Position numbers and translations under genes: made by a program
Assembly (NCBI GenBank): GCA_000981645.1
Contig: LAQC01000011.1
Span: 23,296 to 58,864 of the forward strand
From: Cryomorphaceae bacterium ASP10-05a
GTDB lineage: Bacteria; Bacteroidota; Bacteroidia; Flavobacteriales_D; Sanyastnellaceae
Direction: 5' to 3'
Length of the DNA: 35,569 nucleotides
Part shown: piece by piece, positions 7,592 through 14,871 of the stretch
Numbering within the stretch: position 1 is the stretch's first letter
How the letters are laid out: the number at the start of each line of letters is the position of its first letter
Notes under the pieces: generated by a model
Databases searched by the model: none
Seen by the model: the letters and a program-made list of their open reading frames with translations, nothing else
Told to the model about the DNA's origin: nothing

Positions 7592-8701
7592 TTAGAAATC
7601 TTTTATCGGGCTATTCCATGCTTTTATTTCGTCCTCTGCTTTTACCCCTTCTAACACCTCTACATATATGCCATCAGACAATCCCAGTTCTACAGTCCTT
7701 TTTTCATATTCATTCTCGTTTATCTTCACTTCTACATAAGCGCTTCCGTCTTTTTCAAACTGAAGTAAACTTTCATTTATAGCCATTACATCTTCCCTTT
7801 TATCTAATACTACATCTGCGGTAGCCGAATATCCTGCTCTCACAAACTGATTCTCATCTAGAGATACTGCCGCCTTAATGTTGAATTGTACCGCTCCATT
7901 CTCCTCTATTCCCTTAGGAGATATATATTCCAGAACAGCTTTGAATGTTTCTCCTTCAATAGCTCCTATGGTAAGGATAAGCTCCATACCTTCTTTTAGC
8001 TTTTCTACCTCCGATTCATCTATCTTACCTTCAAAGATTAAATCTTTCATATTGGCTATAGTGGCTACAGTGGTTCCTTCATTGAATGTATTGGCTTCTA
8101 TTACTGAGTTTCCTACTTTAATAGGAACATCTAGAATCATCCCGCTTACTGTAGACCGGATATCCGTATTTGAACCCCCTCTATTTCTTTTGGCTACTCC
8201 ATTCTGCACTATCTGAAGGTTTTCTTGAGCTGCCCTTAGCTCCTGCTCTGCATTCATTTTATTCATAGAAAACGGCTGAAAATCGGCTTGGGAAATAACC
8301 CCTTTTTCTAAAAGACTGCTATTTCTATTATAATCTAGCTTGACATTGTCTAGGTTAATCTGAGCTCTATTTATTCTGTTCTCTGCCGCATTAAGGTTAG
8401 CCATATTAGGAACGACTTGAACTACAGCTAAAATATCTCCCTCGTTAACCGTTTGACCGGCTTCTACTCTTAACTGTTTTACTATTCCGGAAATTTGAGG
8501 CTTTATGAGCACCTCATCTCTAGGAACCACTGCTCCTGTAGCCACCGATTTATTAACTATAGTTTTCTGTTCAGCAGACTCATTGTCATACCTTACAGGG
8601 GGTTCCTGCTCCTTAGCGTATAGGTAATAAATACTTCCTATTCCTGTCGCCAGAATGAGAACAATAATAATTACGAGTGGTGTAAAACAGCCTTTTTTCA
8701 T
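7592..8701 (-). CDS. periplasmic adaptor (HlyD/MacA-type membrane fusion protein)
   Basis: A 369-residue adaptor anchored by an N-terminal helix (about 7-28). A first lipoyl half reads VLIKPQISGIVKQLRVEAGQ (about 64-83). A coiled-coil hairpin follows (about 100-165; NAAENRINRAQINLDN and EQELRAAQENLQI), then the second lipoyl half TVSGMILDVPIKVGN. Beta-barrel (EVEKLKEGMELILTIG) and membrane-proximal domains finish it. In MacAB-type systems this protein bridges the inner-membrane ABC complex and an outer-membrane TolC channel. It is the last of four tightly packed genes and starts four bases after the permease stop. No TolC homologue is encoded nearby. Confidence 0.9.
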   Translation of the reverse strand: MKKGCFTPLVIIIVLILATGIGSIYYLYAKEQEPPVRYDNESAEQKTIVNKSVATGAVVPRDEVLIKPQISGIVKQLRVEAGQTVNEGDILAVVQVVPNMANLNAAENRINRAQINLDNVKLDYNRNSSLLEKGVISQADFQPFSMNKMNAEQELRAAQENLQIVQNGVAKRNRGGSNTDIRSTVSGMILDVPIKVGNSVIEANTFNEGTTVATIANMKDLIFEGKIDESEVEKLKEGMELILTIGAIEGETFKAVLEYISPKGIEENGAVQFNIKAAVSLDENQFVRAGYSATADVVLDKREDVMAINESLLQFEKDGSAYVEVKINENEYEKRTVELGLSDGIYVEVLEGVKAEDEIKAWNSPIKDF

Positions 8702-8705
8702 GTAC

Positions 8706-9962
8706 TTATTCTTTTCTTAGGGCATCTATAGGCTTTACTCTTACAGCTGAATATGCTGGAAGTAAACCTGTAAAAACTCCTGCTACTATTAATATTAAAA
8801 ACGAACCAAAAACGACATTAAATGACACCGTAGGATTTCTAAAAGATCCAGAGTCTCCCATTCCTGCCAATGCATTATTAAGTAACTCCACCACCAGCAC
8901 CCCAAAGAAAATACCCAATAGTCCCGCTACGATAGTGATTAGTAATGTTTCTGAAATAATCTGCTTGATTATTACGGAAGGAGCTGCACCTAGGGCACGT
9001 CTTATTCCTATTTCTTTTGTTCTTTCAGTCACAGAAACGAGCATGATGTTTCCTATTCCTATAATTCCTGCGAACAGAGCTAAAATCCCAACGGAAAAAG
9101 AGATGAACTTAAGTGAAGCAAAAAGGGTATTGACATCCGCTAATTCCTCTTCCATATTCCAACTACCGAATGCCCTTTGATCAGCAGGATGGACGCTTTT
9201 TCTGATTTTCAATTTTGCTTTTATTTCCTCTTGCAGTTTGCTTATCGGATAACCATCAACGCTCTTAACACTGAACCATCCGATAGTTTTTCCATAGTTA
9301 AATGTTCGCTGGAATGCAGTAATAGGCATAAAAATGCTTTCATTTTCCTCTGCTGAATCATCTCCTTCCTTCATTGAAGCAATGACACCTATTACTTGAA
9401 CATTTACATTGTTAATTTGAATGTATTTTCCAATAGGGTTTTCACCTTTTACAAATAAAGTAGTAAAGACTTTCTTTCCTATGGAGCATACTTTTCTTTC
9501 CTCTTTAATGTCAGCAGCATTTATAAATCTGCCTTGGGTAATATTCATAGGCTGAATCTTCACTAATCCAGGTGTTTCTCCATAAATATTAAATGATCCC
9601 GTGTTATTATCATACGAAGCGTTATTTCCTCCCTGCCATCCACCTGCCTGGCATCGGGGAGATATAACATCTATTTCCTGAATGTTTTCTTCCAAGAACT
9701 GAATATCATCCATATCCATCCCGAACCTCCTGCCTTTTTTAAATCCTTTGTATGGGATCGAAGTCATCATACTCCATACACCCCCGCTATTTACTGCCCT
9801 GTTGCCAATATCTGATTTTACACCATTTTCTAACCCAGAAGATGCTGCCATCATGATTACAAGCATGAAAATCCCCCACGCTACGCCAATCATGGACAGA
9901 ATTGTTCTCATGGGGTTTTGCACCAAAACAGATAATATTTCTTTTAAAACATCTTTATCCAT
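8706..9962 (-). CDS. MacB/FtsX-type ABC transporter permease (second of two)
   Basis: A 418-residue permease of the MacB topology: one N-terminal helix (about 20-42, MRTILSMIGVAWGIFMLVIM), a large periplasmic MacB_PCD domain (about 50-275), and three C-terminal helices (about 285-310, 335-360, 385-405). The conserved FtsX segment reads GIIGIGNIMLVSVTERTKEI, followed by GIRRALGAAPSVIIKQI, the coupling region contacting the ATPase. In MacB itself the ATPase is fused to the permease; here it is separate. It abuts the upstream permease gene by one shared base, implying co-translation. With its sister it probably forms a heterodimer. Substrate unknown. Confidence 0.9.
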   Translation of the reverse strand: MDKDVLKEILSVLVQNPMRTILSMIGVAWGIFMLVIMMAASSGLENGVKSDIGNRAVNSGGVWSMMTSIPYKGFKKGRRFGMDMDDIQFLEENIQEIDVISPRCQAGGWQGGNNASYDNNTGSFNIYGETPGLVKIQPMNITQGRFINAADIKEERKVCSIGKKVFTTLFVKGENPIGKYIQINNVNVQVIGVIASMKEGDDSAEENESIFMPITAFQRTFNYGKTIGWFSVKSVDGYPISKLQEEIKAKLKIRKSVHPADQRAFGSWNMEEELADVNTLFASLKFISFSVGILALFAGIIGIGNIMLVSVTERTKEIGIRRALGAAPSVIIKQIISETLLITIVAGLLGIFFGVLVVELLNNALAGMGDSGSFRNPTVSFNVVFGSFLILIVAGVFTGLLPAYSAVRVKPIDALRKE

Positions 9963-11191
9963 TATTCATCTCTTAATGCTACAATTGGTCTTAATCTGGC
10001 CGCTCTAACTGCTGGAACTAATCCGGAAATCACTCCACTTACTGTCAAAATAAAAAGTGCTATCATGGCAGAATTAAAATCTATAGAGGGGTTCTTAAAA
10101 TATTCTAATTCAATAAAATAAGACACCAATTCTAAAACTAGGATTCCTACTATCATTCCTAAAAACCCGGACAAAACAGTAATAAGAAGACTTTCCTGAA
10201 GTATGAGTCCAATTATTTTACTGGGAGTAGCTCCTAAAGCTTTCCTAATACCTAATTCTCTCGTTCTTTCTTTCACTACAATACTCATAATGTTTGAAAT
10301 ACCAATTATACCAGAGACTAAAGTCATTAACCCTATTACAAAAACAAAGGCCTTTATTCCTACTCCAATATTGGCATATTTAGCATTTTCTACATTATTG
10401 TTATTCGTAGTTATGGCATTATCATCCTCAGGGTTAACCTTATGTCTAGTTTGAAGAAACGACATCAGTTCTTCCTCTAGCTCAACAGTTTCACTAACCG
10501 CTAAATCTCCAGTACTAAGGTAAAATTCATCTATTCTATCTGTTGGAGAAAATAGCTTATGAAAGGTTTGAATAGGAATAAAGCATCTTCTGTTATTCCA
10601 TCTATTCTCCCCCCGCTTAAACACTCCCACTATTTTAAATTGAACTCCCCCTATATTAATTAGAGTCCCTATAACTTCCTTCTCTTTGCACAATTCTTTA
10701 TAAACGTCAACCCCAATTACTACAGATTTCTTAGCTTCATTTTCGTCATTCATATTTAAAAACCTACCCCGCAAAACATCAAGCTTGAGCAGTTCCAATA
10801 TTGAGCTATTTGCTCCCGCTAATGAATAGTTACCAGATTCATTTCCCCAGTTCATTTGAATTCCCCAAATACGCTCAAATGCACTTCCAAAAGGGATTTC
10901 ATCCTTGTGGTCTGTTTTTATCTTAGTGAAGTCATAGTTCGAAAAGTCTATTCGCCTGTTGGGTTTTGTACCTTGATACGACAGGGATGTTCTACCCGTT
11001 TCTAAACTCATACTGTTTATGGCTATTTTGCCAAACATACTGGCTGCGCCATTAGTTAAGCCCGCAGAAATACCCAATAAAAAAACCAAAATAAATATAC
11101 CTACGGCCACAGAAATTCCTGTAAGAATATACCGAAGAGGATTCTTTAAAATAGTCTGAAGTATTTCTATCCAGGTGTCTCTATTAAACAT
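9962..11191 (-). CDS. MacB/FtsX-type ABC transporter permease (first of two)
   Basis: A 409-residue paralogue of the next gene with the same layout: an N-terminal helix (ILTGISVAVGIFILVFLLGI), a periplasmic MacB_PCD domain, and three C-terminal helices. The FtsX signature reads GIIGISNIMSIVVKERTREL, then GIRKALGATPSKIIGLI. The C-terminus RAARLRPIVALRDE matches the sister's SAVRVKPIDALRKE, a family hallmark. It shares a base with the ATPase gene upstream and with the permease downstream. Two divergent permeases in tandem suggest an asymmetric complex. It acts at the inner membrane, probably by mechanotransmission rather than classic transmembrane transport. Confidence 0.9.
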   Translation of the reverse strand: MFNRDTWIEILQTILKNPLRYILTGISVAVGIFILVFLLGISAGLTNGAASMFGKIAINSMSLETGRTSLSYQGTKPNRRIDFSNYDFTKIKTDHKDEIPFGSAFERIWGIQMNWGNESGNYSLAGANSSILELLKLDVLRGRFLNMNDENEAKKSVVIGVDVYKELCKEKEVIGTLINIGGVQFKIVGVFKRGENRWNNRRCFIPIQTFHKLFSPTDRIDEFYLSTGDLAVSETVELEEELMSFLQTRHKVNPEDDNAITTNNNNVENAKYANIGVGIKAFVFVIGLMTLVSGIIGISNIMSIVVKERTRELGIRKALGATPSKIIGLILQESLLITVLSGFLGMIVGILVLELVSYFIELEYFKNPSIDFNSAMIALFILTVSGVISGLVPAVRAARLRPIVALRDE

Positions 11192-11856
11192 TATACTGAG
11201 ATTATTCTGCCGTCTTTTAACCGTATTATCCGTTCGGTTTCAGCAGCTATTTCATTCTCGTGAGTTACTATAATTACCGTTTTCCCACTAGCGTTTACTT
11301 TTTTCAGCAAATCCAACACCTCCATAGAAGTCACCGAATCTAGAGCTCCAGTAGGCTCATCAGCCAAAATAACTTTTGGGTCTGCGATCAAGGCTCGCGC
11401 TATAGCTACCCTTTGTTTCTGCCCTCCAGACATCTCACTAGGCAAATGTTCCGCCCAGTCTAATAGGCCAACTTCTTCTAAGCGTTGCAACGCTAATTCT
11501 TTTCTTTTACTCCTAGGTACTTTCTGATAATAGAGCGGCAAAGAAACATTCTCCCAAGCAGTTTTAAAGTTAATAAGATTGAATGATTGGAAAACGAACC
11601 CTAAAAACTGGCTTCTATAAATAGCCGCTTTCTTTTCACTAAGGTCCTTAATTAATTTTCCGTCTAGCGTGTATGAACCTCCGTCATAATTATCTAACAT
11701 ACCGAGGATGTTCAACAGAGTAGATTTACCACTTCCTGAACTACCCATTATGGAAACGAGTTCCCCACTCTTAATATTGAGGTCTATTCCCTTGAGAACC
11801 TGCATAGAGTTTCCTCCTGCCTCATAGGATTTGGTTATATTTTCTAATTGAATCAC
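11191..11856 (-). CDS. ABC transporter ATP-binding protein (MacB/LolD type)
   Basis: A 221-residue ATPase with Walker A GSSGSGKST (38-46), a Q-loop at Gln90, signature MSGGQ (142-146; Met in place of the usual Leu), Walker B VILADEPTGALD (Asp166, Glu167) and H-loop His199 in IIVTHE. The DEPTGALD sequence and length are typical of the MacB/LolD/FtsE branch. The start is GTG, and the -7 promoter box ends only seven bases upstream. It leads a four-gene operon with two permeases and an adaptor, so it most likely powers a tripartite-type export or lipoprotein/peptide efflux system. Confidence 0.94.
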   Translation of the reverse strand: MIQLENITKSYEAGGNSMQVLKGIDLNIKSGELVSIMGSSGSGKSTLLNILGMLDNYDGGSYTLDGKLIKDLSEKKAAIYRSQFLGFVFQSFNLINFKTAWENVSLPLYYQKVPRSKRKELALQRLEEVGLLDWAEHLPSEMSGGQKQRVAIARALIADPKVILADEPTGALDSVTSMEVLDLLKKVNASGKTVIIVTHENEIAAETERIIRLKDGRIISV

Positions 11857-11863
11857 TTGTCAA

Positions 11864-11871
11864 CAAATGTA
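11864..11871 (-). promoter_or_regulatory. Bacteroidota -7 promoter box for the ABC export operon
   Basis: Read on the minus strand the bases are TACATTTG, matching TAnnTTTG. The box ends seven bases before the GTG start of the ATPase gene, leaving little or no leader. No clear -33 TTG at the usual spacing. Confidence 0.5.
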
Positions 11872-11935
11872 AGCCTATGGCCCAAGGATAGAATCCTAAT
11901 TAAATCAATTATTGTTAACGAAAATAAGGAGAATG

Positions 11936-12406
11936 TTACTGCATCTTCATCACCACTACCGCAGCTTCGGTGCCTTTATTACCATGACGTCCACCAGACC
12001 TATCTATGGCTTGTTGTTCACTATCATCCGTAAGAACTCCGAAAGCTACTGGTTTGCCAGTTTTAAGATTCACCTCCATTATTCCTTGAGCAGCTGCTTG
12101 ACACACAAAATCAAAGTGGGCAGTTTCACCTCTAATAACACTACCTAAACAAACTACACCATCAATATTACCTTCTTGTATAAGCCTTAGCGCACCCAAA
12201 GCCAACTCGTAAGCTCCTGGGACGTATTTTATGGTAATATCTGATTTGAGAACTCCTGCGTCATAAAAAGCCTGAAGAGCCCCTTTTAGAAGATTTCCTG
12301 TAATGTTATGATTCCATTCGGAAACCACTACACCAAACTTTCTTCCTGTTAAATCAGGAAGTTCATCAGGATTAAAATCGCTTAGATCTTTCCCTTCAGT
12401 AGCCAT
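11936..12406 (-). CDS. ribH: 6,7-dimethyl-8-ribityllumazine synthase
   Basis: Penultimate enzyme of riboflavin synthesis. It condenses 5-amino-6-ribitylaminouracil with dihydroxybutanone phosphate. Motifs are VVVSEWNHNIT (27-37), YVPGAYELALGALRL (61-75), CLGSVIRGETAHFDFV (87-102, general-base region His97), AFGVLTDDSEQQA (121-133) and DRSGGRHGNKG (135-145, phosphate-binding). Length (156 aa) is normal. Other riboflavin genes are absent from the window. It starts nine bases after the TPR gene's stop and is likely co-transcribed with it. I see no FMN riboswitch upstream. The ABC operon's promoter lies just beyond its 3' end. Confidence 0.96.
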   Translation of the reverse strand: MATEGKDLSDFNPDELPDLTGRKFGVVVSEWNHNITGNLLKGALQAFYDAGVLKSDITIKYVPGAYELALGALRLIQEGNIDGVVCLGSVIRGETAHFDFVCQAAAQGIMEVNLKTGKPVAFGVLTDDSEQQAIDRSGGRHGNKGTEAAVVVMKMQ

Positions 12407-12415
12407 CTGTAAAGT

Positions 12416-13138
12416 TTATTGAGCAGATTTAGCAGAAGCAAATGCTCTCAGCTTGGTAGCATCTTTGTATTCTGCAGAGTTCACGTTGGTAGAAGCTTCT
12501 AGTATTCCGTTGTACATAGAAACAGCTTCTTTGAACATCTCTAACTTAAGACAAACATTAGCTGCTTTTTTATAATAAAGCTGAGTAGTTATTTCATCTT
12601 TAGAGCTCTGTGCTGCTCTTTTGAAATAAGGAAGTGCTTCTCTAAATTTAGAGTTAGCATCAGCGCCTTCTTCATAAGAAGCTCCGATTTCCACTAAACA
12701 ATCTCCGATATTTCCATTTGCCATAGCACCAAGTAAAGGGCTATTAAAATTGGCTGATTTAAAATTTTCAAGAGCAGCTTCAAAATCTCCGTTATCTCTA
12801 TTAACAATCCCTAACTGATAGTTAGCTCTCATTCCTACGGGACTTCCAGCGTGATCATCAGCTATGGTTTGTAACCCATCGAATGTATCAGCGCCATTTG
12901 TAGCAGCCTCTAAAGAATCCATCATGAAATACATCTCAGCCATGTGGATTTCTTCATTCGCATTAGCTATAGCGGGCACGCTCACGAAGTTGTTATACAT
13001 AAAGAATGCGAGAATAGCTAAAACCACTATTCCTAAAACTCCTAGTAATGTCTTCTTATTATTTTCTATAAATAATTCAGTTTTAGTGTATACTTCCTGA
13101 ACATCTAGTATCGTTTCGTCTGTATTTTTCTTAGCCAT
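12416..13138 (-). CDS. membrane-anchored TPR protein (YfgM-like)
   Basis: A 240-residue protein with a cytosolic N-terminus (MAKKNTDETILDVQEVYTK), one transmembrane helix (about 33-53, TLLGVLGIVVLAILAFFMY), and a periplasmic region of TPR-like helix pairs. GMRANYQLGIVNRDNGDFE, FREALPYFKRAAQSS and ANVCLKLEMFKEAVSMYNG are the clearest. Topology and size resemble YfgM-type ancillary proteins of the Sec translocon, and similar genes commonly precede ribH in Bacteroidota. It probably scaffolds envelope protein complexes. It is divergent from recF and has its own -7 box. Confidence 0.85.
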   Translation of the reverse strand: MAKKNTDETILDVQEVYTKTELFIENNKKTLLGVLGIVVLAILAFFMYNNFVSVPAIANANEEIHMAEMYFMMDSLEAATNGADTFDGLQTIADDHAGSPVGMRANYQLGIVNRDNGDFEAALENFKSANFNSPLLGAMANGNIGDCLVEIGASYEEGADANSKFREALPYFKRAAQSSKDEITTQLYYKKAANVCLKLEMFKEAVSMYNGILEASTNVNSAEYKDATKLRAFASAKSAQ

Positions 13139-13160
13139 TTTACTCGTAAAAATTGAAGTG

Positions 13161-13168
13161 CAAAAATA
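13161..13168 (-). promoter_or_regulatory. Bacteroidota -7 promoter box for the TPR-ribH pair
   Basis: On the minus strand the bases read TATTTTTG, matching TAnnTTTG, 22 bases before the ATG of the TPR gene. Confidence 0.5.
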
Positions 13169-13296
13169 GCCATTTTTCCTTATTCTTTCACAGAGATTTT
13201 ACCACCCGGAAATCCTGTTTGGATTGTTAGTAAATTTCACTTTCAGTTAGTGATATCTTAAATACATTTTATTTCGTGTTTTTTTTCAATGTAGAT

Positions 13297-13304
13297 TAGA
13301 TTTG
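13297..13304 (+). promoter_or_regulatory. Bacteroidota -7 promoter box for recF
   Basis: TAGATTTG followed by C matches TAnnTTTG(C). It lies 59 bases upstream of the TTG start, giving a leader of roughly 50 bases. The 13169-13296 stretch between this box and the divergent TPR promoter is AT-rich with no gene. Confidence 0.55.
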
Positions 13305-13363
13305 CACAGGCTTAATAATCGCGTTCAGCATCAGTAACGAGCCTCTCAAACAGATACAATAAT

Positions 13364-14458
13364 TTGATTTTAAAACACTTAAATCTCGTTAATTTTAAAA
13401 ACTTAATAGAAGCCTCTGTTGATTTAGATTCAGATGTAAATTGTTTTTCAGGATTAAACGGTGAAGGAAAAACAAATATCTTGGACGCGATAAGGTATTT
13501 AAGCATGTGCAAAAGCTATTTCAATCCTGCCGATTATCAGAACATCAATCATGAACAAGACTCATTTATGATTAAGGGCACAGTTCTTAAAAATGATGAA
13601 ATAGATGTTCTCTCCTGTTCTGTAAGTCGCACCTCTAAAAAAATATTCAAGCGTAACAAAAAAGATTACCAGAGACTATCAGATCACATAGGCTTATATC
13701 CCTCGGTTATGATTTCTCCGACTGATGAAGATTTAATAAAAGAAGGAAGTGAGACTAGAAGGAAATTCATTAATGGAATTATTTCACAGTATGACAAATC
13801 TTATTTAAACCACATGGTTCAGTATAAGAGAGCCTTGAACCAAAGAAATAGATTGTTAAAACATTTTCAAGTAGAGCGAACTTTCGATGAAGCTTCGTTA
13901 GAGATCTATGACTTTAAGCTCATTGAATTAATTCAGCAAATTCATGAAGTTCGGCTAAAATTCGTGGAAGACTTCACCCCTTGGTTTCAGAAATTACACA
14001 CTCAAATTAGCGGCAACAAAGAGACCGTTAGCCTATCATACACAAGCACTTGTAATGAAAATCTAGCAGAGCAATTCACTGACTCAAGACACAAAGACAA
14101 ATTATCGGCTAGAACGAACATAGGTATCCATAAAGATGATTTAGAGTTCTCTATAGATGGACACACGATAAAGAGATTCGGCTCCCAAGGCCAGCAGAAG
14201 ACCTTTTTAATCGCACTGAAATTGGCGCAGTCATTTTTCATAGAGCAAGCTACTGGTAATAAACCTTTCTTGTTACTAGATGATATTTTTGATAAATTGG
14301 ATAGCTCTAGAGTAGCCAATCTTATGAAATTGGTAAGCGAAGGAAATTTTGGTCAAATATTTATTACTGACACCGATAAAAATCGGGTATCTTCACTTTT
14401 TAAAGACCTTAACGGCACTCTTGCAGAGTTCACTCTAACACAAGGAAGAATTTCATAA
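13364..14458 (+). CDS. recF: DNA replication and repair protein RecF
   Basis: SMC-like ATPase that loads RecA at gapped DNA with RecO and RecR. Visible are Walker A GLNGEGKTN (30-38, Lys36), the signature FGSQGQQKTFLIALKLAQ and Walker B PFLLLDDIFDKLD. Length (364 aa) is normal. The start must be TTG at 13364: the protein begins MILKHLNLVNFKN, the usual RecF opening, an in-frame stop lies 48 bases upstream, and the next Met is far inside the domain. DUF721/dciA follows after three bases, a pairing widely conserved in bacteria near replication genes. Confidence 0.96.
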   Translation: MILKHLNLVNFKNLIEASVDLDSDVNCFSGLNGEGKTNILDAIRYLSMCKSYFNPADYQNINHEQDSFMIKGTVLKNDEIDVLSCSVSRTSKKIFKRNKKDYQRLSDHIGLYPSVMISPTDEDLIKEGSETRRKFINGIISQYDKSYLNHMVQYKRALNQRNRLLKHFQVERTFDEASLEIYDFKLIELIQQIHEVRLKFVEDFTPWFQKLHTQISGNKETVSLSYTSTCNENLAEQFTDSRHKDKLSARTNIGIHKDDLEFSIDGHTIKRFGSQGQQKTFLIALKLAQSFFIEQATGNKPFLLLDDIFDKLDSSRVANLMKLVSEGNFGQIFITDTDKNRVSSLFKDLNGTLAEFTLTQGRIS

Positions 14459-14461
14459 GCT

Positions 14462-14758
14462 ATGAGCAAAGACAACAACCAGCAACCACTCAAAGAGGTC
14501 ATAGAGAAATTCTTAAAGATGTATCGGCTAGACCGAAAATACCAACAGGTAGAAGCAGCTAAAGCTTGGGAAAAGACCATGGGCGTTTACATTCAGAGTA
14601 AAACAAAGTCTATTTACCTAAACGGAAGTGTTCTCAGTGTTAAAATAGAAAGCTCAGTAATCAGCTCAGAAATCATGCATGAGAAAAGCAAGGTTATAGC
14701 TGCATTAAACCTAGAAATCGGAAGACCTGTAATAGAACAAATTCAGTTTTCAAGCTAA
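14462..14758 (+). CDS. DUF721 / DciA-like protein
   Basis: A 98-residue protein starting three bases after recF. It shows the DUF721 pattern: an N-terminal helix with LKEVIEKFLKMYRLDRKY, a conserved Trp in VEAAKAWEKTMG, then TKSIYLNGSVLSVKIESS and SSEIMHEKS, a KH-like beta-alpha fold. The DciA members of this family assist loading of the replicative helicase DnaB. Coupling with recF supports a role in replication and repair. Confidence 0.88.
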   Translation: MSKDNNQQPLKEVIEKFLKMYRLDRKYQQVEAAKAWEKTMGVYIQSKTKSIYLNGSVLSVKIESSVISSEIMHEKSKVIAALNLEIGRPVIEQIQFSS

Positions 14759-14835
14759 AGTTCACCCCCGCAGTATATGCTAATTCCGAGATTAAAACGA
14801 ACAATTGTATCACGCATCCTTAGGGATAGTAGGGT

Positions 14836-14843
14836 TATTTTTG
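14836..14843 (+). promoter_or_regulatory. Bacteroidota -7 promoter box for the cytochrome gene
   Basis: TATTTTTG matches TAnnTTTG, 28 bases before the TTG start of the multihaem cytochrome. The 113-base gap after the DUF721 gene also supports a separate transcript. Confidence 0.5.
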
Positions 14844-14871
14844 TATTGAAACAAACCAAACTCGCTATGCG

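Noticed and set aside
12407-12415. FMN riboswitch expected in front of ribH
   Set aside because: Only nine bases separate ribH from the TPR gene, and no riboswitch-like structure is present upstream of that gene either.
13279-13288. T-tract between the divergent TPR and recF promoters, as a terminator
   Set aside because: No stem-loop precedes it. It is more likely promoter-associated AT-rich DNA.
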